Below, piece after piece: positions 45,640 through 54,802 of a stretch of 64,000 bases of DNA. A program made the position numbers and the translations under genes. The first letter of the stretch is position 1. The number at the start of each line of letters is the position of its first letter. The notes beneath the pieces were generated by a model. That model had not been told where the DNA came from. It did not search any database and saw nothing but the letters and a program-made list of their open reading frames with translations. Origin of the DNA: Alicyclobacillus kakegawensis NBRC 103104 (GTDB lineage: Bacteria > Bacillota > Bacilli > Alicyclobacillales > Alicyclobacillaceae); assembly GCF_001552655.1 (NCBI RefSeq), contig NZ_BCRP01000010.1, positions 1-64,000 of the forward strand, given 5' to 3'.

Positions 45640-45793
45640 CCGAAGCCCTCCTCATGTGACCACAGAACTTTGTATAGTACTCTCGATTCCCGACCGCAGC
45701 GGCGAAAACCGAGCCATACGCGACGAATGGATGATCCATAGTATGCGGCTTACGTTCCAGGTCAATGCCCTATGCCCAACCCGTCGCGGAACC

Positions 45794-46393
45794 TCAAGCA
45801 TGCCCCTCGTTCAGCAGCTCCTGGATACTGGACATCAGCTTCTCCAACAAGGTCTCATTGCTATCATCGGCCTCTGGCAACAGTGGTCGACCAAACCGGA
45901 CAGTCAGCGGTTGTCGGAAGCGATAGGGCCCCACGATAGCCACCGGAACAATCGGGCACCCGGCTCGCCGTGCGATAAACGCAACCCCCGTCAATCCCTT
46001 GCCCAAACGTCCATCCTTGGACCGGTGCCCCTCCGGAAAGATGACCAGGCATCCACCCCGTTTGGGCACCGAAACAGCGTACTTGATGGCGGTGGTGTCA
46101 CGAAGACCGCGACGAACGGGAAAACCTCCGAGCCATCGCAGAAAAGCGCCGATAGGACGGATTCTAAACAGTTCTGCCTTGGCCATGAATTGCACGTGGC
46201 GGTGCGTGCATATCCCAATCACGGGCGGATCCAAATTGCTGATGTGATTGGACGCCAAGATCAGCGGTCCTGTACTCGGTATGTTGTCCGCGCCCACGAT
46301 GCGAAACCGGTACGTCACACGGAAGAAGCTCGTCACTATCACGCGTGCGACGCGAAACCAGAATGTGCGCGTCGGGTCGTCCGTTCTATTCAT
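45794..46393 (-). CDS. plsC: 1-acyl-sn-glycerol-3-phosphate acyltransferase
   Basis: A 199-residue PlsC. Catalytic motif ASNHISNLDPPV (HxxxxD, here NHISNLD), then VFPEGHRSKDGRL (motif III) and PIVPVAIVGP (motif IV). It acylates lysophosphatidate. ATG 46393 overlaps the end of cmk by 8 bases; the frame back to 46612 lies inside cmk and is not used. Confidence 0.94.
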   Translation of the reverse strand: MNRTDDPTRTFWFRVARVIVTSFFRVTYRFRIVGADNIPSTGPLILASNHISNLDPPVIGICTHRHVQFMAKAELFRIRPIGAFLRWLGGFPVRRGLRDTTAIKYAVSVPKRGGCLVIFPEGHRSKDGRLGKGLTGVAFIARRAGCPIVPVAIVGPYRFRQPLTVRFGRPLLPEADDSNETLLEKLMSSIQELLNEGHA

Positions 46394-47063
46394 GCACGAC
46401 TTGCTCCACAATCGCGAGAATCTCCGCCACAACTTCCTCCACCGAACGCCCTGTCGAATCCACGTGTCGGGCATCCTGGGCGGGACAAAGTGGCGCAACA
46501 GCCCGCGACGCGTCCAGACGGTCACGCTCCTCAATTGAGCGCGCCAAATCCTCGTGCGATACAGTGAACCCCTGGTCTTCCAGTTCTTGACGACGCCTGC
46601 GCACTCTCTCATCCAGGCTCGCTGTTAGAAAGATTTTGACGTCGGCGTCTGGGAGGACAACTGTGCCAATGTCCCGCCCATCCATGACGACGGCGTGCTC
46701 TTTACTGAATTCTTGCTGCAACTGTGTGAGCAGTTGACGCACTCGCGGCTTGGCCGCCACCCGCGAGACCTTGGCCGACACCTCGGGAGAACGCAGATAA
46801 GGAGTGACGTCCTCTCCATCCACAAACACGGCAAGTGCTCCCGATGACGACTCGCCGATGGACAATGAGTGGGTCCGCAGTAGCTGCACCAATCCTGCCT
46901 CATCGTCGACATTCACACCGTGTTGATCCGCCAGCCACGCAACGGCGCGATACATCGCCCCTGTATCCAGGTAGAGGATGCCAAGCTGCTGCGCGACTGC
47001 CTTGGCCACTGTGCTCTTTCCGGCGCCTGCAGGTCCATCAATGGCAATAGCCATACGACTCAT
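46386..47063 (-). CDS. cmk: Cytidylate kinase
   Basis: A 225-residue CMP/dCMP kinase: AIDGPAGAGKSTVAKAVAQQ (P-loop), YLDTGAMYRAVAW, MDGRDIGTVVLPDADVKIFL and the insert DERVRRRRQEL. ATG 47063 or 47054 starts the family core. First gene of the cmk-plsC-rpsA group. Confidence 0.96.
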   Translation of the reverse strand: MSRMAIAIDGPAGAGKSTVAKAVAQQLGILYLDTGAMYRAVAWLADQHGVNVDDEAGLVQLLRTHSLSIGESSSGALAVFVDGEDVTPYLRSPEVSAKVSRVAAKPRVRQLLTQLQQEFSKEHAVVMDGRDIGTVVLPDADVKIFLTASLDERVRRRRQELEDQGFTVSHEDLARSIEERDRLDASRAVAPLCPAQDARHVDSTGRSVEEVVAEILAIVEQVVHE

Positions 47064-47133
47064 ACGCAAATAAACCCCTATGATTCCGTCTTGACCTTGG
47101 TGCTGATACGTCTTTTTCCAGCGTCCGAGAACA

Positions 47134-47160
47134 AGAAAAGCAGGCCAACGCCCGCTTTTC
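47134..47160. terminator. Hairpin terminator between the unknown gene at 47296 and cmk
   Basis: GAAAAGC with GGGC and GCCTGCTTTTC (minus reading) form a 6-pair core with A/T flanks and a GTTG loop. It follows the gene at 47296-47796 on the minus strand and precedes the cmk promoter. The surrounding 225-base gap holds no ORF I support. Confidence 0.65.
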
Positions 47161-47295
47161 GTAAGCCCTCACCGAGCCATTCTCTATGCCTCGTTTGACA
47201 CTATAGGTTAAGACGCACGACAGCGCGAGCGGGTAACTGTAGCGCTATACCAGTAACCATATAGTAGCATAGGGAATCGACGGTACGCAACGCAC

Positions 47296-47796
47296 CTACA
47301 CCGTGAACTTTGCGGTCGGCAGATGCACGCGTGGTTGGTCTGGCCCCAACGTCGCGGTCCAGCCGGGAGCCGGCGTCAACAGCCGGGGATTGTTCTGGTC
47401 CACTTCGACGGTCAAGCTGTGCTTCAATGTCGGCGCATACAGCGTGATTTGGTCTCCTTCGTGCAGTTGGAGCGACAAAGAGGCCCGTTCAAACACCCCC
47501 ACCAACCGGCCGTTGCAAAAGACATGGATGGGCGCATCGAGGGAAGTCTCAGGCGACAAGTACAGCGTGATGGTTGCCTGCTCCGCCTCTACACTGGCCG
47601 GGACCACCTCGCTCGGCATCTGGACGAATCGATCCGCCGCCGCATCCAGATGCTCGCGCACGAAAGGCAACCGGCCCGCTGCCTGGACCGCCAGCAGAAA
47701 GGTCAGGCAACCTGCACACACAGGCAACAACACGCCATCCGTGCGCGCCACCAGGTCATGTAACCGCCGGGTCCATGTCTCGCCAGCCATCGGCAT
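47296..47796 (-). CDS. Membrane-anchored protein of unknown function in the ypfB position
   Basis: A 166-residue protein with a cytoplasmic N-terminus, one helix at about 20-40 (VLLPVCAGCLTFLLAVQAAG) and an extracytoplasmic domain of beta character (ITLYLSPETSLDAPIHVFCN, LQLHEGDQITLYAP). No family recognised. It occupies the place of Bacillus ypfB, between the PilZ protein and cmk, but shows no evident relation. Confidence 0.65.
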   Translation of the reverse strand: MPMAGETWTRRLHDLVARTDGVLLPVCAGCLTFLLAVQAAGRLPFVREHLDAAADRFVQMPSEVVPASVEAEQATITLYLSPETSLDAPIHVFCNGRLVGVFERASLSLQLHEGDQITLYAPTLKHSLTVEVDQNNPRLLTPAPGWTATLGPDQPRVHLPTAKFTV

Positions 47797-47861
47797 CCCT
47801 CCACTCCTAGGATATGCCTCTCACCGGCGGGACATGCCGAGACTCACAGGCACGCCACCCC

Positions 47862-48500
47862 CTACATCAATGCCCTTTGCCGTTGAAATGTGTATTGAAT
47901 GATGCGTTGGCGAACCGCCTCTTTGATGCTGGTGAACGCCATGGAAGCCACCGCATATCCCGCTTCGTTGCGGTCTGAAACCCGGACTACGTGGCATTGA
48001 GCATCTACTGCGAACTGATTGGTTGGCAAGGAAAAGAAGACTCGGACTATCATTCCAGGCTGGAGACGGACTTGCCTTGGGATCAGCAGCGCCAGTCCAC
48101 CGCCGCTGATGTCGCGGGTAAATACATCGTCGATTCGCTTATGCTGTCCATCCGTCCATTCCAGCCGGACCGGGATATCGGCCGGTACACGAAGGAACTC
48201 TCGTCGTTGCTGACGAATGATCTCGTCCCGCCTCGGCGCCCGAATCTCCCAGGATGGCAACACGCCCTCCTGCCTTCCTATGACCTCTCCGGTAAAGGCA
48301 CACAACGCGCCATCCTTCGCCTGGTACTCCACCCATATGTTTCTGTGCAAAGCCAGTTGCAGCGGCGGTTGACCCGCGTCTGGTACCGGATTGTCCACCA
48401 GCCAATAAGCGTCTGTTATGTCGAGCAATTTGCATAGATAGTGTGGTTGATCAGGCTGTTCGCGTATCCGTAGCCACTGCCCCACCACAGGCAGCCTCAT
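47862..48500 (-). CDS. PilZ-domain flagellar brake protein (YpfA/MotI-like)
   Basis: A 212-residue protein. N-terminal YcgR-like domain (GQWLRIREQPDQPHYLCKLL), then a C-terminal PilZ domain with QRREFLRVPADIPV (RxxxR) and DISGGGLAL (D/NxSxxG), the cyclic-di-GMP-binding motifs. In Bacillus YpfA/MotI inhibits flagellar rotation when c-di-GMP is high. ATG 48500 follows GGGGGTGGGG. Confidence 0.88.
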   Translation of the reverse strand: MRLPVVGQWLRIREQPDQPHYLCKLLDITDAYWLVDNPVPDAGQPPLQLALHRNIWVEYQAKDGALCAFTGEVIGRQEGVLPSWEIRAPRRDEIIRQQRREFLRVPADIPVRLEWTDGQHKRIDDVFTRDISGGGLALLIPRQVRLQPGMIVRVFFSLPTNQFAVDAQCHVVRVSDRNEAGYAVASMAFTSIKEAVRQRIIQYTFQRQRALM

Positions 48501-48548
48501 TCGCCCCACCCCCGCTTCCATATTTATTATTATAAGACAACTGACACA

Positions 48549-48612
48549 GGCGGGGCCGCCGCAACCACAATAAAAAACGGCGGCCCCGCCGGATATGCGA
48601 GACCGCCGTGGG
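48549..48612 (-). terminator. Terminator complex after ypeB
   Basis: On the minus strand ACGGCGG (48612-48606) can pair with CCGCCGT before a run of six T; the same GGCGGGGCCGCCG (48578-48590 complement) also pairs perfectly (13 bases) with CGGCGGCCCCGCC at 48549-48561. So two alternative hairpins share one strand, with the T run as the loop of the second. Confidence 0.75.
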
Positions 48613-48627
48613 TTCAATAGCCCTCGG

Positions 48628-49947
48628 TCATGAGTGATGAGTCAATTGTTCGATAGCCATCTCGCGGCCGTTATGTGCATTCATGTACACGCGGTAGGTT
48701 TCTCCGTTTTCCACCCCGTAGAACGCCACGGCGGGCTGGTAGTCCCCGTTTTTGTCCCGCACGATACACTCGCGCTCCATGCGCACCTGAAACGCCGGAT
48801 GGAGACGCTTTTGCAATTGGGAAGCCGTATAAACGCGGGAGGGTACATGAGTCACCGGGTAATAAAAGTAGTTGCTGCCGTCATATCCGATAATGCCCCC
48901 TTTGTCGAGCGCCACCTTGACGGATAAGGTCTGCGACATTACGGCGGCGCCTTGATACACGGGAGCAAACATGAAATAGGCAACGTGATCGTATTGATAC
49001 GAATTCAACGGTTCAACCGTGCCAAAACCATTCCGTTGCAACCAAACTTGTGCCGCCCGAGCTGCGCTGCCAAAGTCGTACGTCCCTTTCCCCGGCCGAT
49101 AATCCAGCTGATAGGACAACACGTGGCCTCCTGGCTGGCTGACGAACGCACGCAGATGTCCCCATTTGGTGGAACCCGTGACGATGTACTCTGGTACGTG
49201 CGCCCCCTTATCCGTCAACGTCACTTTCCAATCGGAACCCACTGCGACCCCTAGCATTCGCGCGACCGCCGCGCGTGCCGCGCTGCCGGTGATCTTTGCC
49301 TGGCCCGACAGTGCCTTCGTGCTGGGTCGGTGCGGTGTAGAAGGAGTATTCTGGGTTTCGACAAACGCGCCCGCCGCTCCGTCCATTTTTTGGAATCCAT
49401 CGATAATTTGGTTATCGGTCTTTTGCTGCCTCTGCTGCAAGGCTTGCGTTACCGTCATCCAATTCAGGTTCCGATCTAAGACCGTCCCCTGCATCTGCAT
49501 CAGGGAGTTTGAAAGCTTATGGGCATTCATGTACATCGTCTGCAACTGCCGATGCACGTTAGCCTGGGTGGGAGCCACCCCTTCGGTCAGCCAATTGTCC
49601 ATCGTCTTGCTCACGTTCGACAAGAACTGTTGGGTGTTATGCATCGGCATCAATTGTAGAGGAAGATTGCCCACGTCCTCCTGTGCGATGCTGGTCATGC
49701 GCCAGATGTTGCGTAGGTGCTCTTGAAACGATGCCACGTCCGCCGTGATCAGGGCCTTGCCCATTTCTTCCTCCAGGTGGCTCACATCACTCGTCAGGTT
49801 GTGGAAGGTTCCCGCATAGCGGCTCTGCACTTCCGCCGCGAGAGCCTGTTTCTGCTGGTGCTCACTGTAACCCCACCAGCCCAGGCTCCCTCCTACCACC
49901 GCCAAGGCGGCCACAGGTATGGCGACCCATGTGGTGCGCTGCAGCAT
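48628..49947 (-). CDS. ypeB: Spore germination protein YpeB
   Basis: A 439-residue YpeB: one N-terminal membrane anchor (VAIPVAALAVVGGSLGWWGY), a helical region, and PepSY-type repeats in the C-terminal half (SDWKVTLTDKGAHVPEYIV, MSQTLSVKVALDKGGIIGYD). It stabilises SleB in the spore. It follows sleB directly. Confidence 0.95.
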   Translation of the reverse strand: MLQRTTWVAIPVAALAVVGGSLGWWGYSEHQQKQALAAEVQSRYAGTFHNLTSDVSHLEEEMGKALITADVASFQEHLRNIWRMTSIAQEDVGNLPLQLMPMHNTQQFLSNVSKTMDNWLTEGVAPTQANVHRQLQTMYMNAHKLSNSLMQMQGTVLDRNLNWMTVTQALQQRQQKTDNQIIDGFQKMDGAAGAFVETQNTPSTPHRPSTKALSGQAKITGSAARAAVARMLGVAVGSDWKVTLTDKGAHVPEYIVTGSTKWGHLRAFVSQPGGHVLSYQLDYRPGKGTYDFGSAARAAQVWLQRNGFGTVEPLNSYQYDHVAYFMFAPVYQGAAVMSQTLSVKVALDKGGIIGYDGSNYFYYPVTHVPSRVYTASQLQKRLHPAFQVRMERECIVRDKNGDYQPAVAFYGVENGETYRVYMNAHNGREMAIEQLTHHS

Positions 49948-49990
49948 AGAGACAACTCTCCTTTCACTCGAACAGAGTTCCGCTCATTCT

Positions 49991-50737
49991 TCAACGCGTG
50001 AAGATATGATCCCCAATGGTGACGATTTTCGGCCGTCGAATCATGAAGCCGTTTTGGGACTTCTTCGGATTGTAGTAATACAACGCGCCGTGTGACGGGT
50101 CCCAGCCGTGAGCCGCATCCAAGGCCGCTTGGTAAGCCTGCTTGTTCGGCTGCAGGTTAAATTGCCCGTCCGAAACACACGTGAAGGCTCCCGGATGGTA
50201 AATCACTCCCGCGACTGTGTTGGGAAACTTGTCACTCTTCACCCGGTTCAACACCACGGCGGCCACCGCCACCTGACCGACAAACGGCTCCCCCCGGGCT
50301 TCTCCATATACGAGATGCGCAAGCAGGTTGATGTCAGATTGGGATATCCCGCCTACGGTTGGCGGGAGCTGCTCGCCGGCTGCCCCGGTCGCCCTGGGCT
50401 TGGCCGGCAACGGACCGCGATAGTGCCAGTTCTTCGTCGCCTTGACCAACATCATCTTTGTATGCATGTCCACAAGCCCCGTCGGCTTCATGCCGAAGCG
50501 ATACTGAAAGTCGCGCACAGCCCAATAGGTGTCCCAGCCAAAGATGCCGTCGACCTTGCCGTGATAGTATCCGAGAAATTTAAGCCGGTTCTGCAGCTCA
50601 TCGACGTCGTATCCTTGGCTGCCGTACTGCAGGTTGCGGGCGGTGAACGCCTCAACCCGCGATGCATTCATTGCCGGCTGCCACAGGGTGAGCAGTGCAG
50701 CCCCAAGCAGCCCCATCCATTTGAGCTTTTTTAACAC
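49991..50737 (-). CDS. sleB: Spore cortex-lytic enzyme SleB
   Basis: A 248-residue enzyme: signal peptide (LKKLKWMGLLGAALLTLWQP), a peptidoglycan-binding domain (GSQGYDVDELQNRLKFLGYY, repeat ending VDGIFGWDTYWAVRDFQ) at about 38-100, and a SleB/CwlJ hydrolase domain with LLAHLVYGEARGEPFVGQVA holding the catalytic Glu. Lytic transglycosylase that degrades spore cortex at germination. Coexpressed with ypeB, 43 bases apart. Confidence 0.96.
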   Translation of the reverse strand: MLKKLKWMGLLGAALLTLWQPAMNASRVEAFTARNLQYGSQGYDVDELQNRLKFLGYYHGKVDGIFGWDTYWAVRDFQYRFGMKPTGLVDMHTKMMLVKATKNWHYRGPLPAKPRATGAAGEQLPPTVGGISQSDINLLAHLVYGEARGEPFVGQVAVAAVVLNRVKSDKFPNTVAGVIYHPGAFTCVSDGQFNLQPNKQAYQAALDAAHGWDPSHGALYYYNPKKSQNGFMIRRPKIVTIGDHIFTR

Positions 50738-50802
50738 CGCCGCTTATCCCCCTGTCTCCTTTTGTTCGATTCGGGGATATTGTGTCAAAAGGACAAAATA
50801 AA

Positions 50803-50827
50803 TATGCCTGCCGTTTCGGCAGGCATA
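50803..50827 (-). terminator. Intrinsic terminator after the zinc-ribbon gene
   Basis: TATGCCTGCC (50803-50812) pairs with GGCAGGCATA (50818-50827), a perfect 10-base stem with loop GTTTC. On the minus strand it is followed by TTTATTTTG. It separates the gene at 50869-51075 from sleB. Confidence 0.85.
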
Positions 50828-50868
50828 CCGGCAAAACAACCCGAAGGTTGGACAGGTGAGCAGGCACC

Positions 50869-51075
50869 TCAGTTCAAAGGTTCGATGTCGAAATCGTCCT
50901 CGTTGTCGCACAAACAGCGTTTAAAGCCGGTTTCGATTCGCCCCTTCGCGTCGCGAACTCCGCGCAAAATGAACGTCTCTCCGCACTTTCGGCAACGAAT
51001 GTGCACTTTGACCCGCTGATTTGTCAGCGCCACGTCATCCTGCACTCCTTCGGAGACGAGTGTTTCCGACCGCAT
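50869..51075 (-). CDS. Small zinc-ribbon-like protein, unknown
   Basis: A 68-residue protein with HIRCRKCGETFILRG and FKRCLCDNEDD: a CxxC and CxC pair 24 residues apart that could hold one zinc. The C-terminus is acidic. It lies between gdhA and sleB with its own terminator. No family recognised. Confidence 0.6.
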   Translation of the reverse strand: MRSETLVSEGVQDDVALTNQRVKVHIRCRKCGETFILRGVRDAKGRIETGFKRCLCDNEDDFDIEPLN

Positions 51076-51201
51076 ATTTTGTACCCCCTATCGTACGCGG
51101 GCGAATACATCCATTATGGTCGGCGCCGTCTTGTGATAAACTTTCCAGCGCTCGCTATTTCATTCGTCGCTCAAGCCAAATTTCCTTCTCCATGCATAGG
51201 C

Positions 51202-52491
51202 TCACACCCAACCTCGCCAACGGGCGGCTTCCGCCAACTTCTTCACGCCTACAATATAAGCCGCCAACCGCATGTCGATTCCATAACGCCGAGCGGTCCC
51301 ATAAACGGTGTCAAAGCTTGTCCGCATAAGCCTCTCCAGCTTCGTCTCCACCTCTTCTTCGGTCCAGTACATGCCCTGGTTGTTCTGTACCCATTCGAAG
51401 TAGGAGACGATGACGCCGCCGGAGTTGGCCAACACGTCGGGAACAACCAAAACCCCGCGGTCCGTCAAAAGCTGCGTGGCCCGCGGCGTGGTTGGACCGT
51501 TGGCTGCCTCTACGACGATGGCAGCTTGTACGCGGGATGCGTTCTCAGCGGTAATTTGATTTTCTACAGCAGCTGGGACCAAAATGTCACATTCTTTCTC
51601 CAACAACTCACGGTTCGTGATGGTATCGTGAAAAGCCTTCGTGACGGTTCCAAATGAGTCCCGTCGTTCCAGCAAATCAGCGATATCCAGCCCATCAGGA
51701 TTGTACAATGCGCCGTAGGCGTCCGATATGCCAACAACCTTAGCACCGTGATCGTGCATGAATTTGGCCAAGTAGCTGCCTGCGTTGCCAAACCCCTGCA
51801 CAATGATGCGGGCGCCTGACAACGACATGCCTTTGACGCGCGCAGCTTCCTCAATGCATATGGCCACCCCGCGCGCAGTGGCACGCTCCCGTCCCCTGCT
51901 GCCGCCCAACACCAAAGGCTTACCGGTGATGAATCCGGGTGAATCGAATTCCCGTATACTGGCATACTCATCGAGCATCCAGGCCATGTTCTGAGAATTA
52001 CTGAACACATCCGGTGCCGGGATGTCTTTCGTAGGTCCCACGATTTGACTAATGGCTCGGACATACGCTCGGCTCAAGCGTTCGATTTCCGAGAAGGACA
52101 TCTCCCGCGGGTCACATGCGATGCCGCCTTTGCCGCCCCCGTATGGAAGTCCCGCAATGCCACACTTGACAGACATCCAGATGGAGAGAGCTTTCACTTC
52201 GTCTTCGTTGACATCCGGATGCAGACGAATTCCGCCCTTGGTTGGCCCGATGGCATCGTTATGCTGGGCTCGGTAACCGGTGAAAACACGCACACTGCCA
52301 TCGTCCATGCGGACGGGAAAGCGCACGGTCAGAACCCGAATGGGCTCTTTCAGGAGGTCAAACATCTGTCGATTGTAGCCCAGATATTTCAAAGCCTCCT
52401 CAATCACGCCCTGCGTGTTGGCATAGACATCGAGAACTTCCATGTCCACCCCGGGCGAGGAGGTTGGATCGGTTTGCGCTTGCATGGTCAT
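51202..52491 (-). CDS. Glutamate dehydrogenase (GudB/RocG type)
   Basis: A 429-residue Glu/Leu/Phe/Val dehydrogenase. GPTKGGIRLHPDVNEDEVKA, catalytic Lys in LPYGGGKGGIACDP, VQGFGNAGSYLAKFMHDHGA (Rossmann) and the C-terminal NSGGVIVSYFEWVQNNQG are present. NAD-dependent glutamate breakdown is expected. It follows mecA as gudB does in Bacillus. Confidence 0.95.
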   Translation of the reverse strand: MTMQAQTDPTSSPGVDMEVLDVYANTQGVIEEALKYLGYNRQMFDLLKEPIRVLTVRFPVRMDDGSVRVFTGYRAQHNDAIGPTKGGIRLHPDVNEDEVKALSIWMSVKCGIAGLPYGGGKGGIACDPREMSFSEIERLSRAYVRAISQIVGPTKDIPAPDVFSNSQNMAWMLDEYASIREFDSPGFITGKPLVLGGSRGRERATARGVAICIEEAARVKGMSLSGARIIVQGFGNAGSYLAKFMHDHGAKVVGISDAYGALYNPDGLDIADLLERRDSFGTVTKAFHDTITNRELLEKECDILVPAAVENQITAENASRVQAAIVVEAANGPTTPRATQLLTDRGVLVVPDVLANSGGVIVSYFEWVQNNQGMYWTEEEVETKLERLMRTSFDTVYGTARRYGIDMRLAAYIVGVKKLAEAARWRGWV

Positions 52492-52638
52492 ACTCCTTTA
52501 AAGGTCGAGTCGTAATAAGATCTATCGGCTTGCATCAAGGAGGCCGCCAACAGTATACAATGGAATGTGGTGCAGGCAAAAGGTCTGCCGCTGGCATAGA
52601 CTGAATTGCGGCAGGAGGCAGCCCCCTTATACACGAAA

Positions 52639-52661
52639 GCGGGCCCTGCGGCCCGCCTTTT
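52639..52661 (-). terminator. Intrinsic terminator after mecA
   Basis: GCGGGCC (52639-52645) pairs with GGCCCGC (52650-52656) around a 4-base loop; on the minus strand TTTCG follows and on the plus strand CTTTT follows. It lies just after the mecA stop and before the glutamate dehydrogenase gene. Confidence 0.75.
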
Positions 52662-52674
52662 AGGAACAGAGTCG

Positions 52675-53271
52675 TCAAATATAGAGCGGAAACAGGCGCA
52701 CCAGGTCCGCGATGGCGTTGTCACGGAGAATGCAGTTCCCGTATTCCTCCAACACAGCGTAGGTTGTATCCGAAAATTCACCAAACTCATGCAGCAACGC
52801 CCACAGTGGGTCATAATCCTCTTCTGCCAACCTGTCCTCGTCGAAGTACAAATGATATTTTCCCTTATATTCGTACAACGTGCCACCCACATCGTAATTC
52901 GGCCAGATGGCGTGAGCTGCACGAACCACATCTTCAAAATCCTCGAACGCGAAGGCGAAGGACGAGAACACATCGGGCGTCAGCTCGACATCCATCTCCT
53001 CCTCCTCGTCCTCATCCGGCGCTGGAAGGCTCGGTACCCGGGTGACAATGACGACGACACCCTCGGTCGGCATGGTGAACGCCTCCACCGCGATGGGACC
53101 CGCAATTTCAAATCCAACTTCCGTGTAGGCGGTCTCCATAATATCCCAAAACAACTCTTGGACCTTGCGTCCATTTTTCCAAATTTCATCGCGATCGATC
53201 CCGCGTTCCTCAAGGTCGTCGTAGCTGACAAAGATGCGCACTTTGTCTTTGGCAATCCGCTCCACTCGCAT
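52675..53271 (-). CDS. mecA: Adaptor protein MecA
   Basis: A 198-residue MecA. N-terminal substrate-binding domain (MRVERIAKDKVRIFVSYDDLEERGI), an acidic linker of nine Asp/Glu (DEDEEEEMD), then the ClpC-binding C-domain (YKGKYHLYFDEDRL). It hands ComK and other proteins to ClpCP. ATG 53271 follows AAGGAGGGAG; the frame back to 53565 is not used. Confidence 0.93.
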   Translation of the reverse strand: MRVERIAKDKVRIFVSYDDLEERGIDRDEIWKNGRKVQELFWDIMETAYTEVGFEIAGPIAVEAFTMPTEGVVVIVTRVPSLPAPDEDEEEEMDVELTPDVFSSFAFAFEDFEDVVRAAHAIWPNYDVGGTLYEYKGKYHLYFDEDRLAEEDYDPLWALLHEFGEFSDTTYAVLEEYGNCILRDNAIADLVRLFPLYI

Positions 53272-53353
53272 CGAGTTCTCCCTCCTTTGTCTACCCAGGC
53301 AGCCAGCGCCATGATCCGTGCAACCAAGCGCCTCGATCTGGCGACCGGAGTTG

Positions 53354-54733
53354 TTACAGCGTATTCGCCAATTCATGAATGGCATGCGCATATATCTCGA
53401 CGCAGCGTAGAAAATCGTGGATACCCCAGTATTCATCCCGGCGATGGGCAAGGTCTGGTTGCCCCGGAAACAAGGGACCGAAAGCAACCGCGTTGGGAAT
53501 GGCCCTTGCGTAGGTAGCGCCTCCGATGGCCAGAGGTTGGGCTGGGGCACCCGTATGCTGCTCATACACCCGTTGTAACACCTGTACCACAGGACTGTCT
53601 AATGGCACATAATGGGGAGGCATGTCGTTCTCCAGACTCACAGACCATCTATCCGATACATATTCCTGGCACTTCTCGATCAATTCCCCCACCCGGGCGC
53701 CGATGGGGTAACGAATGTTGAACCAAAAGCGAAACCGCCCATCTATCAATTCGGCACAACCTAGGTTACTGGTCAAAGGGCCTGTGATGTCGTCCTCGGT
53801 GTCCAACCCAAGTGCTTTGCCCCATGTATCCTGGGAGGCAATCATGCGCCACATCGACGCGTTCGCAACATTTCGATTGGTCAACAGAGTGGCCAACTGA
53901 ACAATGGCGTTGACCCCTTTTTCCGGGGTGCTCCCGTGCGCGGATACCCCCCGGACAGACACCTGAAGTTGTGAACTCTCCCGCTTGATCACCAATTCCA
54001 TGTGGCGCTGTCGGGCCTCTTTATGCAATTGCTGCTCCCACTCCCGCGCGGCGGTTTCCGAGTGGCAGTCAATTTCAATTTCGGCCGCATCCGGCACCAT
54101 GTTCGGCCTGTCGCCCCCATGAAAGCGAGTCACGCACGGTGCCATGGAGTCCTTGTCGGCCGGCATTTCCAAACACAGCGTCGCGACGCCCTTCTCAGCA
54201 AAAATCAAGGGAAAATCCGCGTCCGGTGTGAACCCGGCGAGCGGGGCAGGTTGCTTCGAGAAGTAATGGCGCACGCATTGCCAGTCGCTCTCTTCATCGA
54301 GGCCAAAGATCAATCGGACCTTGCGCTTTGTGGTCCAGCCCAATTCCTTCAAGGCAATCAACGCCCACAATGCGCTCCATGCTGGCCCTTTATCGTCAAT
54401 CGCCCCCCGGGCATAGACCCGCTCATCGTGAATCTCCGCCGCAAACGGAGGATAGGTCCACCCGGGTCCCACAGGCACCACGTCCAAGTGGGACAAGACC
54501 GCGACATAGCCTTCGGCGTCCCCAAGCTCCACATGCCCAGCGTAGCCATCGATATCAGCAACCCGAAACCCATGCTTGGCAGCGTACTGGAGTGCATAGG
54601 ACAATGCCTCGGCCGGGCCGTCCCCAAACGGGCGCCCCGGTTGGGCAGGTCCTTTGACGCTGGGGATGCGCAGCAACCCTTGCAACGACTCAATCATCTC
54701 TTGGCGGTGCCGTTCGATAAACTCACGGATCAT
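53354..54733 (-). CDS. M20 dipeptidase PepV-like
   Basis: A 459-residue M20 metallopeptidase: VLSHLDVVPVGPGW (first zinc His and Asp), YARGAIDDKGPAW (bridging Asp), FGLDEESDWQC (catalytic Glu) and a late His in the dimer/lid domain. Length and lid match PepV. ATG 54733 follows GGAGG by 8 bases; the frame to 54781 is not used. Confidence 0.9.
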   Translation of the reverse strand: MIREFIERHRQEMIESLQGLLRIPSVKGPAQPGRPFGDGPAEALSYALQYAAKHGFRVADIDGYAGHVELGDAEGYVAVLSHLDVVPVGPGWTYPPFAAEIHDERVYARGAIDDKGPAWSALWALIALKELGWTTKRKVRLIFGLDEESDWQCVRHYFSKQPAPLAGFTPDADFPLIFAEKGVATLCLEMPADKDSMAPCVTRFHGGDRPNMVPDAAEIEIDCHSETAAREWEQQLHKEARQRHMELVIKRESSQLQVSVRGVSAHGSTPEKGVNAIVQLATLLTNRNVANASMWRMIASQDTWGKALGLDTEDDITGPLTSNLGCAELIDGRFRFWFNIRYPIGARVGELIEKCQEYVSDRWSVSLENDMPPHYVPLDSPVVQVLQRVYEQHTGAPAQPLAIGGATYARAIPNAVAFGPLFPGQPDLAHRRDEYWGIHDFLRCVEIYAHAIHELANTL

Positions 54734-54802
54734 TCTTAGTGCCTCCTCCAAAGCTGTCGGAGCGACCACAATCCGTGCCATACGCGCGCCACGCGAACCG
54801 AA

